Assembly: GCA_940671915.1 (NCBI GenBank)
Contig: CALNVZ010003426.1
Span: 48,179,803-48,243,802, forward strand
Origin: Paracentrotus lividus
Lineage: Eukaryota > Echinodermata > Echinoidea > Camarodonta > Echinidae
Length of the DNA stretch: 64,000 nucleotides
Direction of reading: 5' to 3'
A program made the position numbers and the translations under genes. Below, one piece after another: positions 44,371 to 57,446 of this stretch (position 1 is its first letter; each line of letters begins with the position of its first letter). Under the pieces are notes generated by a model, which saw only the letters and a list, made by a program, of their open reading frames with translations, ran no database searches and was not told the origin of the DNA.

Positions 44371-46170
44371 ATTTTTATTTAATTATATATCATTTTTATT
44401 GTTTCTTTGTATTGAATGTATTTTGGTTCTAATTTGTTGTATCTAGCAATCTTTAAACAAAATGTAAATGACATGCAGTTTTATACTAATTTTTTTTTTT
44501 TATTTTTTTTTTTATTTTTTTTTAAAGTTTGTTTCAACATAATTATTCAATGAAATATACAGGAAAATGTATCATAATAATTTGATTTCAGTGACTTGGA
44601 TATTTTTCACGACCACTTTAAAATATTTTGGAAAAGCTATATTGAACCCATATACTTCCAGTAATTTCATTGACATCACTGTAATAACTTAAAGGGACGT
44701 ATAATTGATAAAACATGGGGAATGCACCCTTATCTCGGATGAAATGATAACATTCCAATCAGAGCCTGGCGACGGGGTGTCTGGAGCTAATCCTTTAATC
44801 CTTCATGGCTAGACTAACTGACCAGAAGTCCGTAGTAAATCTAACCTATGTTTTGTTTTTGACAAGGAGCATTATACAAGTCCTCTCTTTGAATCAATAC
44901 GAAGAGACCCGTTGAGAGTCTAGAAACTAAGAATTGTTGAGGACGAAGCTACTGACCCTATTTACCTACTGAATTCGGTAAACTTCGTCATGTTCGTGCT
45001 GTCCGAATGTTAATCCCCAGTAGTCCGACCTATGCGTAAGCCACTGTCGATTGTGTACGAGTCAATGGAGCTCAGGAAAAACGCGCATTCCCCACGATCT
45101 CCGAGTTGCGGGGGACTTTAACTTATTTATCAAAAAATGTGGGAATGTGGATCCTTTCTAAATACTAGTACCCTGCACCATCACACACAACACACCTTAA
45201 AGGAAATATCGAAATGGAAAAGTAATCCCCGACATCCGAATACGGTCTACGTCACGGCTGACGTCATCGAACTCCATACCCCAATTCACGCTCGAGTAGT
45301 AGGGTCATTGTCATGTGTTATGTAAACAAACCGCAAATTCACCCTATAGTTCATACACCATTGAATGGGAATAATGCACCGGTCACATTGAAAAAAATAG
45401 ACACAAAACCGACAAAATACTAATAGTAGGTTGCACACGACGTTTACACATTTTGTCGGTTGTTATTCGGTTGCGCAGCTCAGTGTGACTGTGATATAAT
45501 TTATAACAGTCCCAGATTTATAGCGTGCAAGAGAGAAATTGTTCGGTTATGATATCATTATCATTATTGACTTTTGAAAAGTATATTAGCTTTTAAGGAC
45601 TTTGATAGTTTTATGGTGCATTGACGTACTGTTTGAAAGGAAATGAAGCATAGAAGAATTATTATTTGAAATAGTTTTGTATAATTATTATTATTATCAA
45701 TATTTGGACGGTTATTAATAGCATTATGAGGGATCTGAATCATGTGAATAGGCCTACATTGATAACATTAAAATATAAAAACAGTTCCAAAAGGTGCTAC
45801 ATCCACTTGGTTAAAATTTGAGTTCTTGATATCGCATCATTATTCAGGGTGAACTTTTATATAACGTCAATACTGAAAGTAACAATTGGAATATCATTTT
45901 GTTATGCCCTTTATCTTGCCTTAATATAGGTTTTCCCGGTCAATTTTAAACTCTTTGCAATCAAATTCATTTATGATAATGTTCAGTCAATTTAAGCGAT
46001 ACCTCGTGGGCGGAGCTATCGGTCAATTGAATTAACGTTTAGATTTTTAATCGCGATCACATTTCGGACGAAAGTGCTCATAAGAAATGTCAAATTGAAT
46101 GGAGATAGTTTAAACTTGACCGGGAAAACCTATACATTTCATTCATTCTGTTCCTCTTTTCATTTATTCA
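44371..46170. other. No gene seen; spacer with GC-richer patch
   Basis: The stretch 44750-45320 is richer in CpG than its surroundings but has no supported exon. A 62-codon frame at 45137-45325 is unconvincing. Confidence 0.4.
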
Positions 46171-46174
46171 TTCC

Positions 46175-46206
46175 TTCTCTCTCTCTCTCTCTCTCTCTCT
46201 CCCTCT

Positions 46207-46245
<39 letters not shown>
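46175..46245. repeat. (CT)n microsatellite
   Basis: Long CT dinucleotide run with a CCC interruption. Confidence 0.95.
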
Positions 46246-46247
<2 letters not shown>

Positions 46248-46870
46248 CTCTCTTTTCCATTCTCATTCTCAATCTCTTCTTTCTTTTTAAAAACCGAAGT
46301 TCTGTAGCTGATATCCGTATTTTGACCGGGTTGATATCGATTGTCACATGAGTGGGATCGTGAGGTCGTCGATTGATTGCTATTGAGCCTTGTGTTGCAT
46401 TGTCTCAGCCCCTTGAAATGTGGAAGTAAAATCATTGGTATTCCAAAGCTAGCAGCTGTTTTTGTAATGTCACCATTGAATAAGATATTCCCAAATGCAT
46501 AACACATTAAAAACATCCAAATAACCAATTTAGCAAACGCTAATTTTTGTGTTTTGGCGTTTTGCAAAGCAGAGGGATCATTCTATTTAAAATTGAGACA
46601 GGAAAAAAAAAACGCACAAGAACATAGACCAGCAACACGTGTTTTCGTGTCTCTAGCTTGAATTTTCAATAATTATGAAGTTATGGTAGAAATAAATAGA
46701 TCGAGTGACAAAAGCATCGAAACAAAGTTATTTAGTAATTTTTTTTATCCAGCTACATAATTTTGATGCGTAAATCGTGGGACAATAGATGAAAGGCGTG
46801 GTCTACAAGACAGTCATGTCCCCCCTCCCCACCCTCAGCCCTCCACCTCTTCCCCATTGGTACTACCTAA
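46246..46870. other. No gene seen; spacer
   Basis: The 135-codon minus-strand frame at 46160-46567 extends into the CT repeat and is not credible as a protein. Confidence 0.4.
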
Positions 46871-46871
46871 G

Positions 46872-47296
46872 GGTGTAGCTCGTTGTTCCGAAGGTTCATT
46901 TTGTCCGAAGGCTCGATGTTCCGAAGATTCGTTTGTCCAAAAATGAAAAAGGTTACGTCGTTCCGAAGGTTTCTTTCGTCCGAAAATAAAAGAGGGTTCA
47001 TTCGTCCGAAACAAAATATTTGGTTCGTTGTTTTGTAGGTACATTTGTTCTAAAGGTTCATTCGTCCGAAAAACAATAGGGTTCGTTTCTCTGAAAATGA
47101 AATACAGTTCATCCATCCGAAATTTCCATTTTTGGACGAATGAATTTTATTCCAGTTTCGGACCAACAAACCTTCGGAAAAACGAACCCTGTTTCATTTT
47201 CGGACGATTGAACCTTCAAACGAACCTTCCAGGAATAGAAAATTTACGTGTTCGGTCAGACGAACCTTTGGACAAATGAACCTTTGGAACATCGAG
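46872..47296. mobile_element. Foldback element of short TTCGTCCGAAA units
   Basis: The left half repeats GGTTCATTCGTCCGAAA and GTTCCGAAGG at intervals of 20-40 bp. The right half has the complements (TTCGGACGA, CGAACCTTCGGA). The ends TGTAGCTCGTTGTTCCGAAG and TTTGGAACATCGAGCTGTAA pair. The whole region could fold on itself. It has no protein product; apparent frames are repeats of ER/NEPS-like residues. Confidence 0.75.
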
Positions 47297-48165
47297 CTGT
47301 AACCTCTATAAAGATCATGACCATGGATACTAAAACTAACCAATATCTACCATGTGTGTGTGATGCCAACGAAGAAGAATATGTACTAAGAATCCACAAT
47401 TTAATTTTTGGGGCAAATGATGATAGCCCTGATCTTCATATATAATTCCGTGAACCGCCCTAATGCCCAGCACGCAACATTTCTACCTAACCAGGATACA
47501 AAATCCAAGGAATCCCAAAGATGAGCAGACATCAATACCCTTTCTTCTGGAAAAAAAAAATTATAAGAAAAGAATTGAGCAGATGTGTATGAGGAACCTC
47601 GACAAATAATAACGAGGGACCGGTTTCCCTTCGCTCCCCCACACAACGCCACCCCCACCCCCCCCCCCCAGCACACACACAAAATTATTTAGAAAATAAA
47701 AATCCCGTCCACAATATTATTATCCATTACAACCAGGAACCACTGCTATTTTTTATACCAGGAAACCAGTTTCAATTTCGGGCTCACCAACCACGAAATG
47801 AAGCCGGGCTCGATTTCGACTGTTTCCATAATGAAACCGGTCACCCACCACTTCGAAAGAAACCATCCATATTTACTTCTCTGATGACGCCAGCCGTGCA
47901 GTTTTTGATATTTTTCTTGCTCGCTTTAGTTTCGCATGATCCAAATTCAGTTGCGATGAGTCGGAAATTTTCGGGGAAAATTAATCGGGTAACCCGAGCA
48001 TTGGGTCGGAGGTGTTTTGGGAAATGAAAAAGAGAAATGGATAGAAGATCATCATCATAATAAGTGGAAAGAGTGGAACAAAGTGCTTTGGGATAACATT
48101 ATTATGAGGATATATACAGACAATGATGATGACATGAAACTTTGATGTGACATGCATAGAATGAA
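47297..48165. other. No gene seen; spacer
   Basis: A poly-C patch at 47658-47669 and unremarkable sequence. No exon supported. Confidence 0.4.
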
Positions 48166-48167
48166 GT

Positions 48168-48171
<4 letters not shown>

Positions 48172-48222
<51 letters not shown>

Positions 48223-48224
48223 GG
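48172..48224. repeat. (GA)n microsatellite with poly-G end
   Basis: GA dinucleotides from 48172 to 48212 end in a run of about 12 G. Confidence 0.95.
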
Positions 48225-48334
48225 TGAGAAGACAGTAAGCGAAATGATAGAAAACTAAGTGAGATACTCCTTATCTAATTAACTATTTCAAAATTATTTC
48301 CATATAAATTACGGCTAATTTATTTATTTACACA

Positions 48335-48482
48335 TACACTTTAAAAACACAAAGGGCAAATGGGTGAAAAAGGGTGGAAAAGGGCCACGGAGTGACACCC
48401 ATTTAAAACAGTGCGTCACTCCTCGGCCCCTCGGGTATTTTGAACCCTTTCCATACCTTTTCACCCCGTCCTTTACGAATAA
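48335..48482. repeat. Inverted repeat with GGAGTGAC core
   Basis: GGGTGAAAAAGG and CCTTTTCACCCC, then GGAGTGAC (48389-48396) and GTCACTCC (48414-48421), form two nested stems. It resembles a small foldback MITE. Confidence 0.6.
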
Positions 48483-51050
48483 AAAACAAAAAAACAAGAA
48501 CAAAAACAATCTAAAAGACAGTAATAATAATGTTTAAACAAATATCTTGAGAAAGTTTTCGCTTGTTCACATTGCTCACTCACAAAAAGGGGTTAAACCA
48601 TGAAAGTTTAAAAGGCCCTTTATAAACATTGACAAAGATTTCTGAAGCTCGCATCGGCTAAAGAACATTATTTTTGCAAAAAGCTTTTAGATCGAACTTT
48701 ATTTTACCATGAACTTTAATTTCTTACTGTAATAACAATGTTTTGAACAATCATAAAAGTTAATAAACTGAAAAGAACAAGTACTTGGACTTACTTTTGA
48801 TTTCACTTCGTTTTTTAACGAATAATGTTTTTAAATAGATATATTGTTTCTTTTTTTTTCGTGAGCAACGCACTCGTGACTGTAGACAACACACCACGTG
48901 AAAGTGAAGTATCGTCAAAATAAAGGTTTTGTCATCAATGGATTAAACTAAGGGCGTTTCACCATTTCATGAAGGTATTTCACTTAGATTGCGAAACCAA
49001 TATTTCATGGAATTCATCATTTAACAGACCCCTATCCCATTCATTTCTTTTCTTTAAATACAACGTGTTCATTCTTGTTGCCTTTGTCATCATGCTTAAA
49101 AGATTTTAGGCTTTTTGATGAGGTTTAGAGATCGTTTTATCTATTCATTTTTTTATGTCGGTTTCGGTTGAAAGGTAATTTCAAACAATAGAGAATGAAA
49201 TGCAAGATTGTATGGCGAGACATTTTGGGGGTATTTGAATTTTATTACTTTTTTTGAGGGGGGAGCAACCAGGCGATAGGTTAATTTTAGAAGTATATAC
49301 ACGCTAAAAAACTAACGATTAGTTCATTGCCCAAATGACTCTCAGGAGATGTGAATTCTTATCATTATTGTCAATGGTTTACAAACACTGTTTTCAAATA
49401 CAACATATTATAGTCCATGTATTATCATTATCTTCATAAACGAAATTCGTTATCGATTTTCTTTAAAATGATTATGATTATTAACACCATCATCATCATC
49501 ATCATCTCGATCGTCACATCGACATCACTTTATTTTCTTCGATCGATGATGGACCCGAATGAACGACTTATCCGACCCTATTTCTATAATAAATATTCAT
49601 CTTGCGTACCCCCTCCCCCGCCCCCACTGATGGTAATTTCGTTTTAGCTGGCGTGACGTGGAAACAAAAATGAGTGTGCCTTGTAACCTATTTTTTTATA
49701 ATTATTATTTTTTTATTATTATTATTATTTTATTTATTTATTTTTATTTATTTATTTATTTATTTTTATTTATTTGTCATTATTTTTTTTTTTTATTGGG
49801 AGAGGGGGGGGGTGAAGTACTAAAATTTGAAATTCTAATATCGGGCCCCTTCCTATGAAATCCTTGATTCGTAGCTGGCTCCATCACTTTCATCTTCAAC
49901 ATTGTTTCCAATCTCTCTTCCGTGTTCTGCGTTGACCATCGTGGGAATAGTTGTGAGTCAACTCATTGAGGTGTTTCCTCCGAATCCAAACTGAAGACCC
50001 TTTTTTTCGGCGAGGAAACAAAAGAAGAAAATAACGCAGGTATTGAGGTGCGTTCATTCATAAAATACAATCAATGGTGAAAAAGATTGAAGTTTTCCCC
50101 CAGACGATTTATTGAATTATGACAGTTCACACCAGTTGCTTCATCGTTATGTCGAACATGTTTGAACATGGTGTAATAGATGGAAACGACTGCAAAGAGT
50201 CTGGTTTGTCCGAGGTAGGTTATTGATGACATCATGCGAAGATCCCTCGATTGGTTGGAAATGACGTCAACTTTTTCACTGTGTGCTGTAAAACCGTAGT
50301 CTTGCCTCAACATTTTGCATCATCGACATCGAACTTGCATCACAGTCTTCATCAACGTCGGAGCCGTGGAAGATCGGACTGTCATTATCTTTATTAAGAC
50401 CATTACCACTGTTTTAGAACCCAATTTGATGAGAACTTGGGCGGCCAAAGCAACTCTCGTCTTCCCCTCCCCTCCCCCCACTAAGAGCAATTTTAAAATT
50501 TGACTGCTCCTTTTTGTTCGGCCGGTGAGACTGATAAAATTTGGGGTGTGCAAAATTTGAAATTCAGTAAAACTGAATAAGAAAAACTAACCCAATCCGA
50601 AATATGAACAATAATAAAAAAAAAATAAGGATTAATAAAAATCGATAGGCCTAACGTTACCCTTGACAAAACGAGCGGACTCTGTGGGGGGGGGCGGCGT
50701 TAGGGACAAACGCCTTGTATTCTTATTTTGGGTGCAAACTTTGAAATAGATCCTTGTATTCTAATGTTGGGGACAAACTTTGAAACATTTTTTTTTCTTT
50801 ACAGATTTGGAAAATGTTGGTACAGGGGAACTTATCCAGGTGTAAAAATAGTCCATTACCATTGAGACCATGATGTCTTATGTTTCACAATAGGATCCAT
50901 ATTTTCGTCTGGTCCTTCAGAAGGAACAGAGGACCCATGCACTTACCCTAAAAGTTGGTCTCATCAACTTTGGCCTTGCATCCTTTTGGTCAGAGGACCG
51001 TGTAGGCCCCCTACATGGTTCTTATACATATGGACTTTTGTTTGTTTCTG
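48483..51050. other. No gene seen; spacer
   Basis: (TTTA)n tracts lie at 49700-49775 and poly-G patches at 49803-49812 and 50685-50694. Frames at 50071-50313 and 50315-50553 have no recognised motif. Confidence 0.4.
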
Positions 51051-51097
51051 TTTGTCATAAAAGTTATACCTCCATTGGTAATACCCCCCCTTCCAAA

Positions 51098-51236
51098 ACA
51101 ACAACAACAACAACAACAACAACAAAACAACAAACAAACAAACAAAACAAACAAACAAACAAACAAAACAAACAAAACAAACAAAAAACAAACAAAACAA
51201 AACAAAACAAAACAAAACAAACAAACAAAATACTCC
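51098..51236. repeat. (AAC)n and (AAAC)n/(AAAAC)n microsatellite
   Basis: An ACA-trinucleotide tract passes into AAAC and AAAAC units. The long K/N/T/Q and C/F/V frames on both strands are translations of it. Confidence 0.95.
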
Positions 51237-51300
51237 CAAGTCAACTTGGTGAGCTCTTGGATTTGACTGGACAGTCAAATCCACGAGCGACTTGGGAGTC
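51231..51300. repeat. Hairpin with ACTCCCAAGT / ACTTGGGAGT ends
   Basis: Arms ACTCCCAAGTCAACTTGG and CGACTTGGGAGT with inner GGATTTGACTG / CAGTCAAATCC pair around the dinucleotide centre near 51272. Confidence 0.8.
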
Positions 51301-51309
51301 AAAGAAGGG

Positions 51310-51551
51310 TTAAAGAAGGAAGAAGACTGAATACGAAGAAAGGGAAAGGAAGGAGAACGGGAGGCGAGGAGAATGAGGAGGAGAGAGAATAGGAGGAGGA
51401 GAAAGGGAATGAGGAGGAGGAAATAAGAAGAGAAGGAGAAGAGGGGAGGATAAGAGGAGGAGTAGGAGAAGAAGGACGGTTTGAGGAAGAGGAGTGGAGA
51501 ATGGGGGAGGGGGCCTGGAGTGGGCAGAGGTTTGGGACAGGGACTCCGCGG

Positions 51552-51580
<29 letters not shown>
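51310..51580. repeat. Homopurine GGAGGA-rich tract and poly-A
   Basis: The plus strand is almost purely A and G from about 51310 to 51510, followed by a 29-A run at 51552-51580. Confidence 0.85.
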
Positions 51581-51582
<2 letters not shown>

Positions 51583-51759
51583 CAGATGAAAAGTATTGAT
51601 GGATGAGGATGAAATAAATAGAAATTTAGACGTATTCCTGAATTCCCTTAGTTGTTATTCTATTCGCATACAAAACCAACGTTTAAACACAATCCCCCTA
51701 AATTATACAGAAATGTGTCTGAACGCATAGACTACCCATTCATTTCATAATGTAGAAGG

Positions 51760-52067
51760 AGGAATCCCTTGCCGATTGAATCAACCTGCGCCAGCGATTC
51801 GGCTACCGTGTGACGACCGATCGTATGCATGCATCCCGTATCTTCGTACACGTACGACGAGTGTGTGGGAAATTTGCCGAAACACCTTCGAAGGACTCGG
51901 CAAAATCCAGGATTTTGGCAACAATGTAGGGAAGTGGCAACATTTTTGTGACAAAATGGCGGCTGAAGAAGAACGATTACATGTGTCTGGTACAGTGGGT
52001 ATGTTGGTCATGGAGTGTCATAGCTTTTAGCAGCGGGAAAAGGGAGATGTAACGCAAGAAAAGGAAG
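51760..52067 (+). other. Candidate noncoding first exon of the DUSP gene
   Basis: A CpG-richer island ends in GGAAG|GTGAGT, a strong donor at 52068. It contains AAAATGGCGGC, a good start context at about 51954, which opens a 24-codon frame ending TAG at 52028-52030, before the donor. If this is the first exon of the downstream phosphatase gene it would carry a short upstream ORF. The next acceptor I can see is at 56818-56819. The link is inference. Confidence 0.35.
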
Positions 52068-52885
52068 GTGAGTTTTTTGGTTTTGTACACCGGAATGGAT
52101 CTCTTTCCGTACAAGAGGGTTGCATACGAAAGGAGAGTTGAGTTTAGTGCATGATAATGAGGCATCTACCATGATCACCTGTGAATTTAAATGGTAGTGT
52201 ATGTGGAACGAAAGGCCAGTCTTTATTAACCTTTTTTCTAATTATTATTTATACATAAATGATTGATCTACACCTCTTCATATTCATGACATATCATGAA
52301 ACGATTGATATGTACTCGATCTCAAAAGCTAAATTCAGGATAGATGGGTCTCCATTGCATATGAAGCTGACCAGCAGTATACGAAAGACAGTATGCACTT
52401 CCCTAATATAGCTACGACATCACTGGGCCTTATCGTCGTTTCGGAAACCAGTCGCTCAATTGCTTGTACACAAGTGAATGGGGGTGGAAAGAGGAAACCA
52501 ATGCGAGTGACTGAATGAAGCGCTGCTGTACAAAGTGAATGGTGGTTTCCTCGATCACGATTATGCCCATCACTGTCACATTGTTTAAAGTTGGGATGGT
52601 TAAAAATCAAAAGCAATTTAATATTAAGAAAAAAAAAGAACTTGAAGAAGAAGAGAACTTTGATGATTGTTGAGGAGTTTGTTGGTTTAGATCTTGAGAA
52701 GGGAGAACAAGAGAGACATTTTTTTAGGGGGGGGGGCAAAGGGGGTAGAGAGATGTGGAGAGGAAATCACTTGATCTAGGCAAGGAATTAAGACCTTGAT
52801 CTAGGATTGTTGAAGGAAGAAAAAAGAAGAAAAATATCTGCCATATTCATGATCATTTCCTTCATCCTGACTTTAACACCACATC
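52068..52885. other. No exon seen; possible DUSP 5' UTR intron
   Basis: Plain sequence with a poly-G patch at 52727-52736. Confidence 0.35.
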
Positions 52886-53545
52886 ATCATCACCATGACA
52901 ACATATAAAGTGAACAGAATCAGCATCGTCATTATCATCTTGGCCATTTTCATTTTTATTTTTAACTCAACATCTCATCACCATCACCACTATCATCATC
53001 TCAACCACGCCATCATCAATGTCACTACAACCACCACCATCACCACCAATACCACCATTACCATCACTATCACCATCACTACCATCATCATCACTATCAA
53101 CACAGCACCACCACTGCCTGGTGGCATCACAATCATCATCATCATCATTACCACCATCACCACCTCCACCACTACCACCACCACCACCACCACCACCATC
53201 ATCATAAACTGCTACCACTACCATCACAACCACCACCACCACCATCACCATCACAACAATTGCCACCACCATCACCATCAACACACTACCATCATCACTA
53301 CTATCACCACCTCTGCCACCACCATCGCCACCACCACCATCATCGGTACCATTGCCATCACCATTATCACCAACATTGCCTTCATCATTATCTCCACCAC
53401 TAAAGTCAGCAATACCACTGTCACAATCATCACTGCCAGTCAACCACTGCCATTACCAATACCACCACCACTACCACTAACACTGAGCACTATCATGATC
53501 ACCACCACCACCACCACCACCACCACTGTATCCATCACATTCTCT
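52886..53545. repeat. (ACC)n/(ATC)n minisatellite-like tract
   Basis: CACCATCAC, CATCATCAC and CCACCACCA units dominate for about 650 bp. The 223-codon plus frame rich in Thr, Ile and His, and the 158-codon minus frame rich in Gly, Asp and Val, are translations of the repeat. Confidence 0.9.
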
Positions 53546-55255
53546 CTACAGACAACATCATGGTAAATTATGACTGTCTGGTATTAGAGCACATCATTGG
53601 TATTTTGAGACGATGATCGAATAATGCAAATTACGCAATTACCATTAAAACAAATTCAAGGTACACAATTCATGAATTGCACAATTGTATTAAAAAAAAA
53701 AAAAAAACATTAAGCAATACTTGCACCCTGATACTGGTATAGCTCTATGGACGATTATTTTCTATCTGTATAATTTATCATACATGTAACAAACATGTTT
53801 TGTATTTAGGCTTAACAGAGAACCAGTGATGTTGTCTTCATCCGGGAGCCTGTATTTTTAATTTGGGTATTCTATCCTTGATGGCATCACCAGTTGTCAC
53901 GGCATCCCTGGATCGATCGGGAGATGATTAGAACACAGTGTCACTTTGCCAGATAACTATGAATATTTTTCTCATTGGCAGTTTTATACGCACATACTGC
54001 TTACAAGTAGTGTGCAGGTTGTGTTACCCTTTATACCATGTAGGTGGATTTATATAACACTTTTGATAACTATTTTTTTAAATGTTTGAAACTTTTCCAT
54101 AGATCTCTGAATAATATTACTGATGGTATCTACTGTTAAGAAGGACTATTGATGAGAATAGTATTTGTAACAAACATGAATTTTCTCGATTCTGATGAAT
54201 TATTGATTGTTCAGGTACTGAATAGTTAAGTTTATTCTTTCTGAATGAAAATATACCTGTTTCAAGTGTTTATTCATCATCATCATCATCAACATCATCA
54301 CCATCATCATAATTACTAAAGATAAATGTTTGGTCAGAAATAATCAAAGTGAATGATTTTTTAAATGTTGATGGCTTAACTACTTTGATTTGATATTAAT
54401 AGTCATGATTGAACGTTTGAAACAATGGTTTTGTGGAATTCCCAAGGATATGAATAAATTTAAAGAAATGAGAATTTGAATATTGTCCAATTATGATATG
54501 ATTACACTTATAAATGATGAAGATTCTGCTAGAATCGAAAGCTCCGACTGTTTTTGACTCAAATTTTACTCTACTAGCTCTCTTTTTTGGTTTTAGCAGT
54601 CTCGGCAGTTTCAGCATTTTAAAAAATTTTTTACAATAATAAATATCTGATGAAAAAGAATTTTGTATTGTCAAACTTGCATACTTTCACGTAGGTAGAC
54701 CCACAATCTTCAAATATCACTAAATTTGAGGTCCTTTCTGTCAAAACAATTTTCTGATCATTTCCATGGCATGCAGCTAGGTTTCCTAATCATTTTGGAA
54801 TTGCACTAGAATTGAGAAATTTATGAAAAATAACATTTCATCAGCGATGACTCAGGTGAAAGTCTTTGCTAGGAGTGAAGGTGGTCGTGGAGGATTGTCA
54901 GTCAACATCTATTCATATTCTGATGTTGCCATGGCAACTCTTTGGGAAGAGGAATAAGAGCGAATAGTGGAGCTTCACAGTGCACATCAGTAAACTTGAA
55001 TGCATCAGTATTGCGATGATGATTTTTTTTTCCCTACCTGTGATAGCAAACCACCATCTGCTGTGCAAGCTACAGTGCAAATGTATCGGATGGATTAGTA
55101 AACCATAAAAGTATGTTGCAATGTTTGAGGTCGTCATGTGCACATGTGTGCGGTGTCATGTGTCATAATAACAACACACAATGTACAACTCTGTTGAGAA
55201 CTAGAAGGGTACTAACTCAATCTGAGTGAAAAGCATTCATGGATGCCAGAAGAAC
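53546..55255. other. No gene seen; spacer
   Basis: A poly-A tract lies at 53692-53707 and a CATCAT tract at 54275-54309. No exon supported. Confidence 0.4.
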
Positions 55256-55256
55256 A

Positions 55257-55415
55257 GTACAACTACCCCCTGGACAATCACTCCCGGACAACTAACCCCC
55301 CCCCCCCACCAAAAATCTACCCCCTAACTCTACACCTAATCTGAACTACATGTATTTCCAGAGGGGTGGGGGGTAGTTGTCCTGGGAGTAATTGTCCAGG
55401 GAGGAGTTGTCCTGA
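55257..55415. mobile_element. Foldback MITE with GTCCTGGGAGTAATTGTCC-type arms
   Basis: The left arm CAACTACCCCCTGGACAATC, then CTCCCGGACAACTA, pairs with the right arm TAGTTGTCCTGGGAG, then ATTGTCCAGGGAGGAGTTGT. The loop holds poly-C and the noncoding centre. Confidence 0.7.
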
Positions 55416-56819
55416 TATGCAGAAGAACCACTAGCTGACTCTGTTGAGAATGTAATTCTCCTCTTATCATTGGAACAAAAACTTACTCCTCTTTTGCAAT
55501 TTACTGTCTCTCCTGAGAACCAACTCAAGTAAATTGAGAAAAGTATATAGATTTAATACCTTTTGGTTCTCACCTGACAGCATTTTTTAAAATCAAGCTT
55601 TTGGTTTATGATACATCATGTACACCACAAACCATAAGCACCTGAGAGAATACAAATTCACATCAATACCTATGATTAAAAGGTTCTGATGTATAAAGAC
55701 TACTACTGTGCGTTATCTATGGTAGATGATGACTCATCTTGGCAATGCAAGTCTTCACAAAACACAGCCTCAAAATTATGTAGTCTGTGAGTTCAGACCA
55801 CTTTGTGCAATTTAGAGTTGTGTGCATTGAAGATCTGTTGGTATGGGAAATCCATTAGCAAATCATCAGAGGAAGGCATGCATCTTATTTTTCTTTATTG
55901 AAATTCACTTCTGCAATTTGAAAATCTCACTAAAGATACCTATTCAAAATGGAAATGCTAGCAGTCACTAAAAACACATTTTCCGTACAATGTATCAAAT
56001 ATTTGCCTGTAGATCTACAACCCCCCCCCCTCCATTTTTCATGTTATCTAAAAGTATTTTAATCTCTGACACGAAGGAACTTATAAATCCCAGATATATG
56101 TGTCCATGAAATGCTTGCAATATGATATCATGTATGAAGTTCAATAGATTCAATGCTGCAAGCACAAACACCTGACAACTTCACAGGGAATAGATTAACG
56201 TCACATACTGCAGCATGTGTCAGCTGCGGCATACATGAACTTGCTCTCATCATAATGATGCAGAATAATGATGCTTGAATAATGTGAATGAACAGCAACT
56301 TTACAAGTTCTATGGCTACATTTTAATGCCTCAATCTGACGTAGCAACAGGCTGCTCATTCAATCTGAACAAACTTACAATTTTGTAGTCCATGCAGACA
56401 TGTTTGTCTACAGCTACATAACTGTTCTCAGTTATTGCATTTTAAGTAGGCAATACAAATTTAACAGGTCTGTCAGAAGTTGGTAAGTTTGCCCAACATA
56501 GCCTTTTAAAAAAATGCAACAATATGCATTGATGTAGGAAGCATACGTGCATCAGTTTGAATTAAGTATGGAAATTATTGCTAATGCTATGTAGGGAAAT
56601 ACTCGGACATGCTTTCTCCAGAATCGTGGCTTGTATATAGTCAGAAGTTGAGATTTCAACTGTGAAGTTTATTTATACAATGTATGTGTAACTATGTAGT
56701 TTAGAATACAGAAAGAACTGATCTTGACTGATGACTTGAACAATAGTCTGTTTAAAATGAAAATACAATGTCAGACAAAACATTATTGACTTTCTTATAT
56801 TTTTGTCTCTTTTCTTCAG
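55416..56819. other. No exon seen; probable DUSP 5' intron
   Basis: Ends in TTTTTGTCTCTTTTCTTCAG, a good splice acceptor. No coding signal lies upstream of it. Confidence 0.4.
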
Positions 56820-57446
56820 GAAATCAACGGAAATCAGGAAGTTTGCCTTGTCTGTAGCTGAATGCTGGACCTTCTACTAAAACCAAGAGAGATTTTAGCG
56901 GAGTCTATTTTTAAGGGAGAGTCTTATTTTTCACAGCAGAGATATCTATTCAGATCTATATGGAAAAACTACAACCAGGAATACCTCAAAGAAAATAGAT
57001 AACTTTAACAATGATCATTAGTCATTGATGAGATAACTGACACTGCCAGAAATTCTGCAGGGCCAAAATTTAACAAGAAGATGTGATAAATTTGAATTTC
57101 GTAGTTCAAATGTGGATTATTTTTCGTTTGTTTCCAGTTCTTCATTCACTGGAACATTGGATCATCTGGAGGGGAAATATTTTGGAAGTGGAAGAGCTTG
57201 TTTGTGAATTTTTATTGTGGATGTTTTTATTTTGATACGTTCGAGAAGAGAGATTTAATGGCCATTATACATGGGGTTTCTTCTCTGGTCTGTTGTCAAG
57301 GCGACGCGCCTAGTTCAAAGCATTGAAGAAAGGAACATCTGACGTGCTTGTTGAATTGGGACTGTTGCCTTAGCAACGTGATCGAAGTAACCACCGTGGT
57401 TATAGCGCCCTCTCATGAATTCCTGTGGCGACAAATTCGCAAGGAT
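56820..57446 (+). other. Likely 5' UTR part of the DUSP first coding exon
   Basis: From the acceptor at 56818-56819 the sequence runs without a splice signal to the ATG at 57447. The reading frame of the gene is open back to 57348 but has no ATG there, so that part is probably untranslated. Confidence 0.45.

Noticed and set aside
46835..47279. Frames rich in Asn-Glu-Pro-Ser and Phe-Gly/Trp-Thr-Asn repeats
   Set aside because: Translation of the TTCGTCCGAAA foldback repeat.
50964..51313. Cys/Phe/Leu/Val-rich minus frame and Lys/Asn/Thr/Gln-rich plus frames
   Set aside because: Translations of AAC and AAAC microsatellites.
52895..53566. 223-codon Thr/Ile/His-rich frame and its Gly/Asp-rich antisense
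   Set aside because: Direct translation of an ACC/ATC simple repeat.
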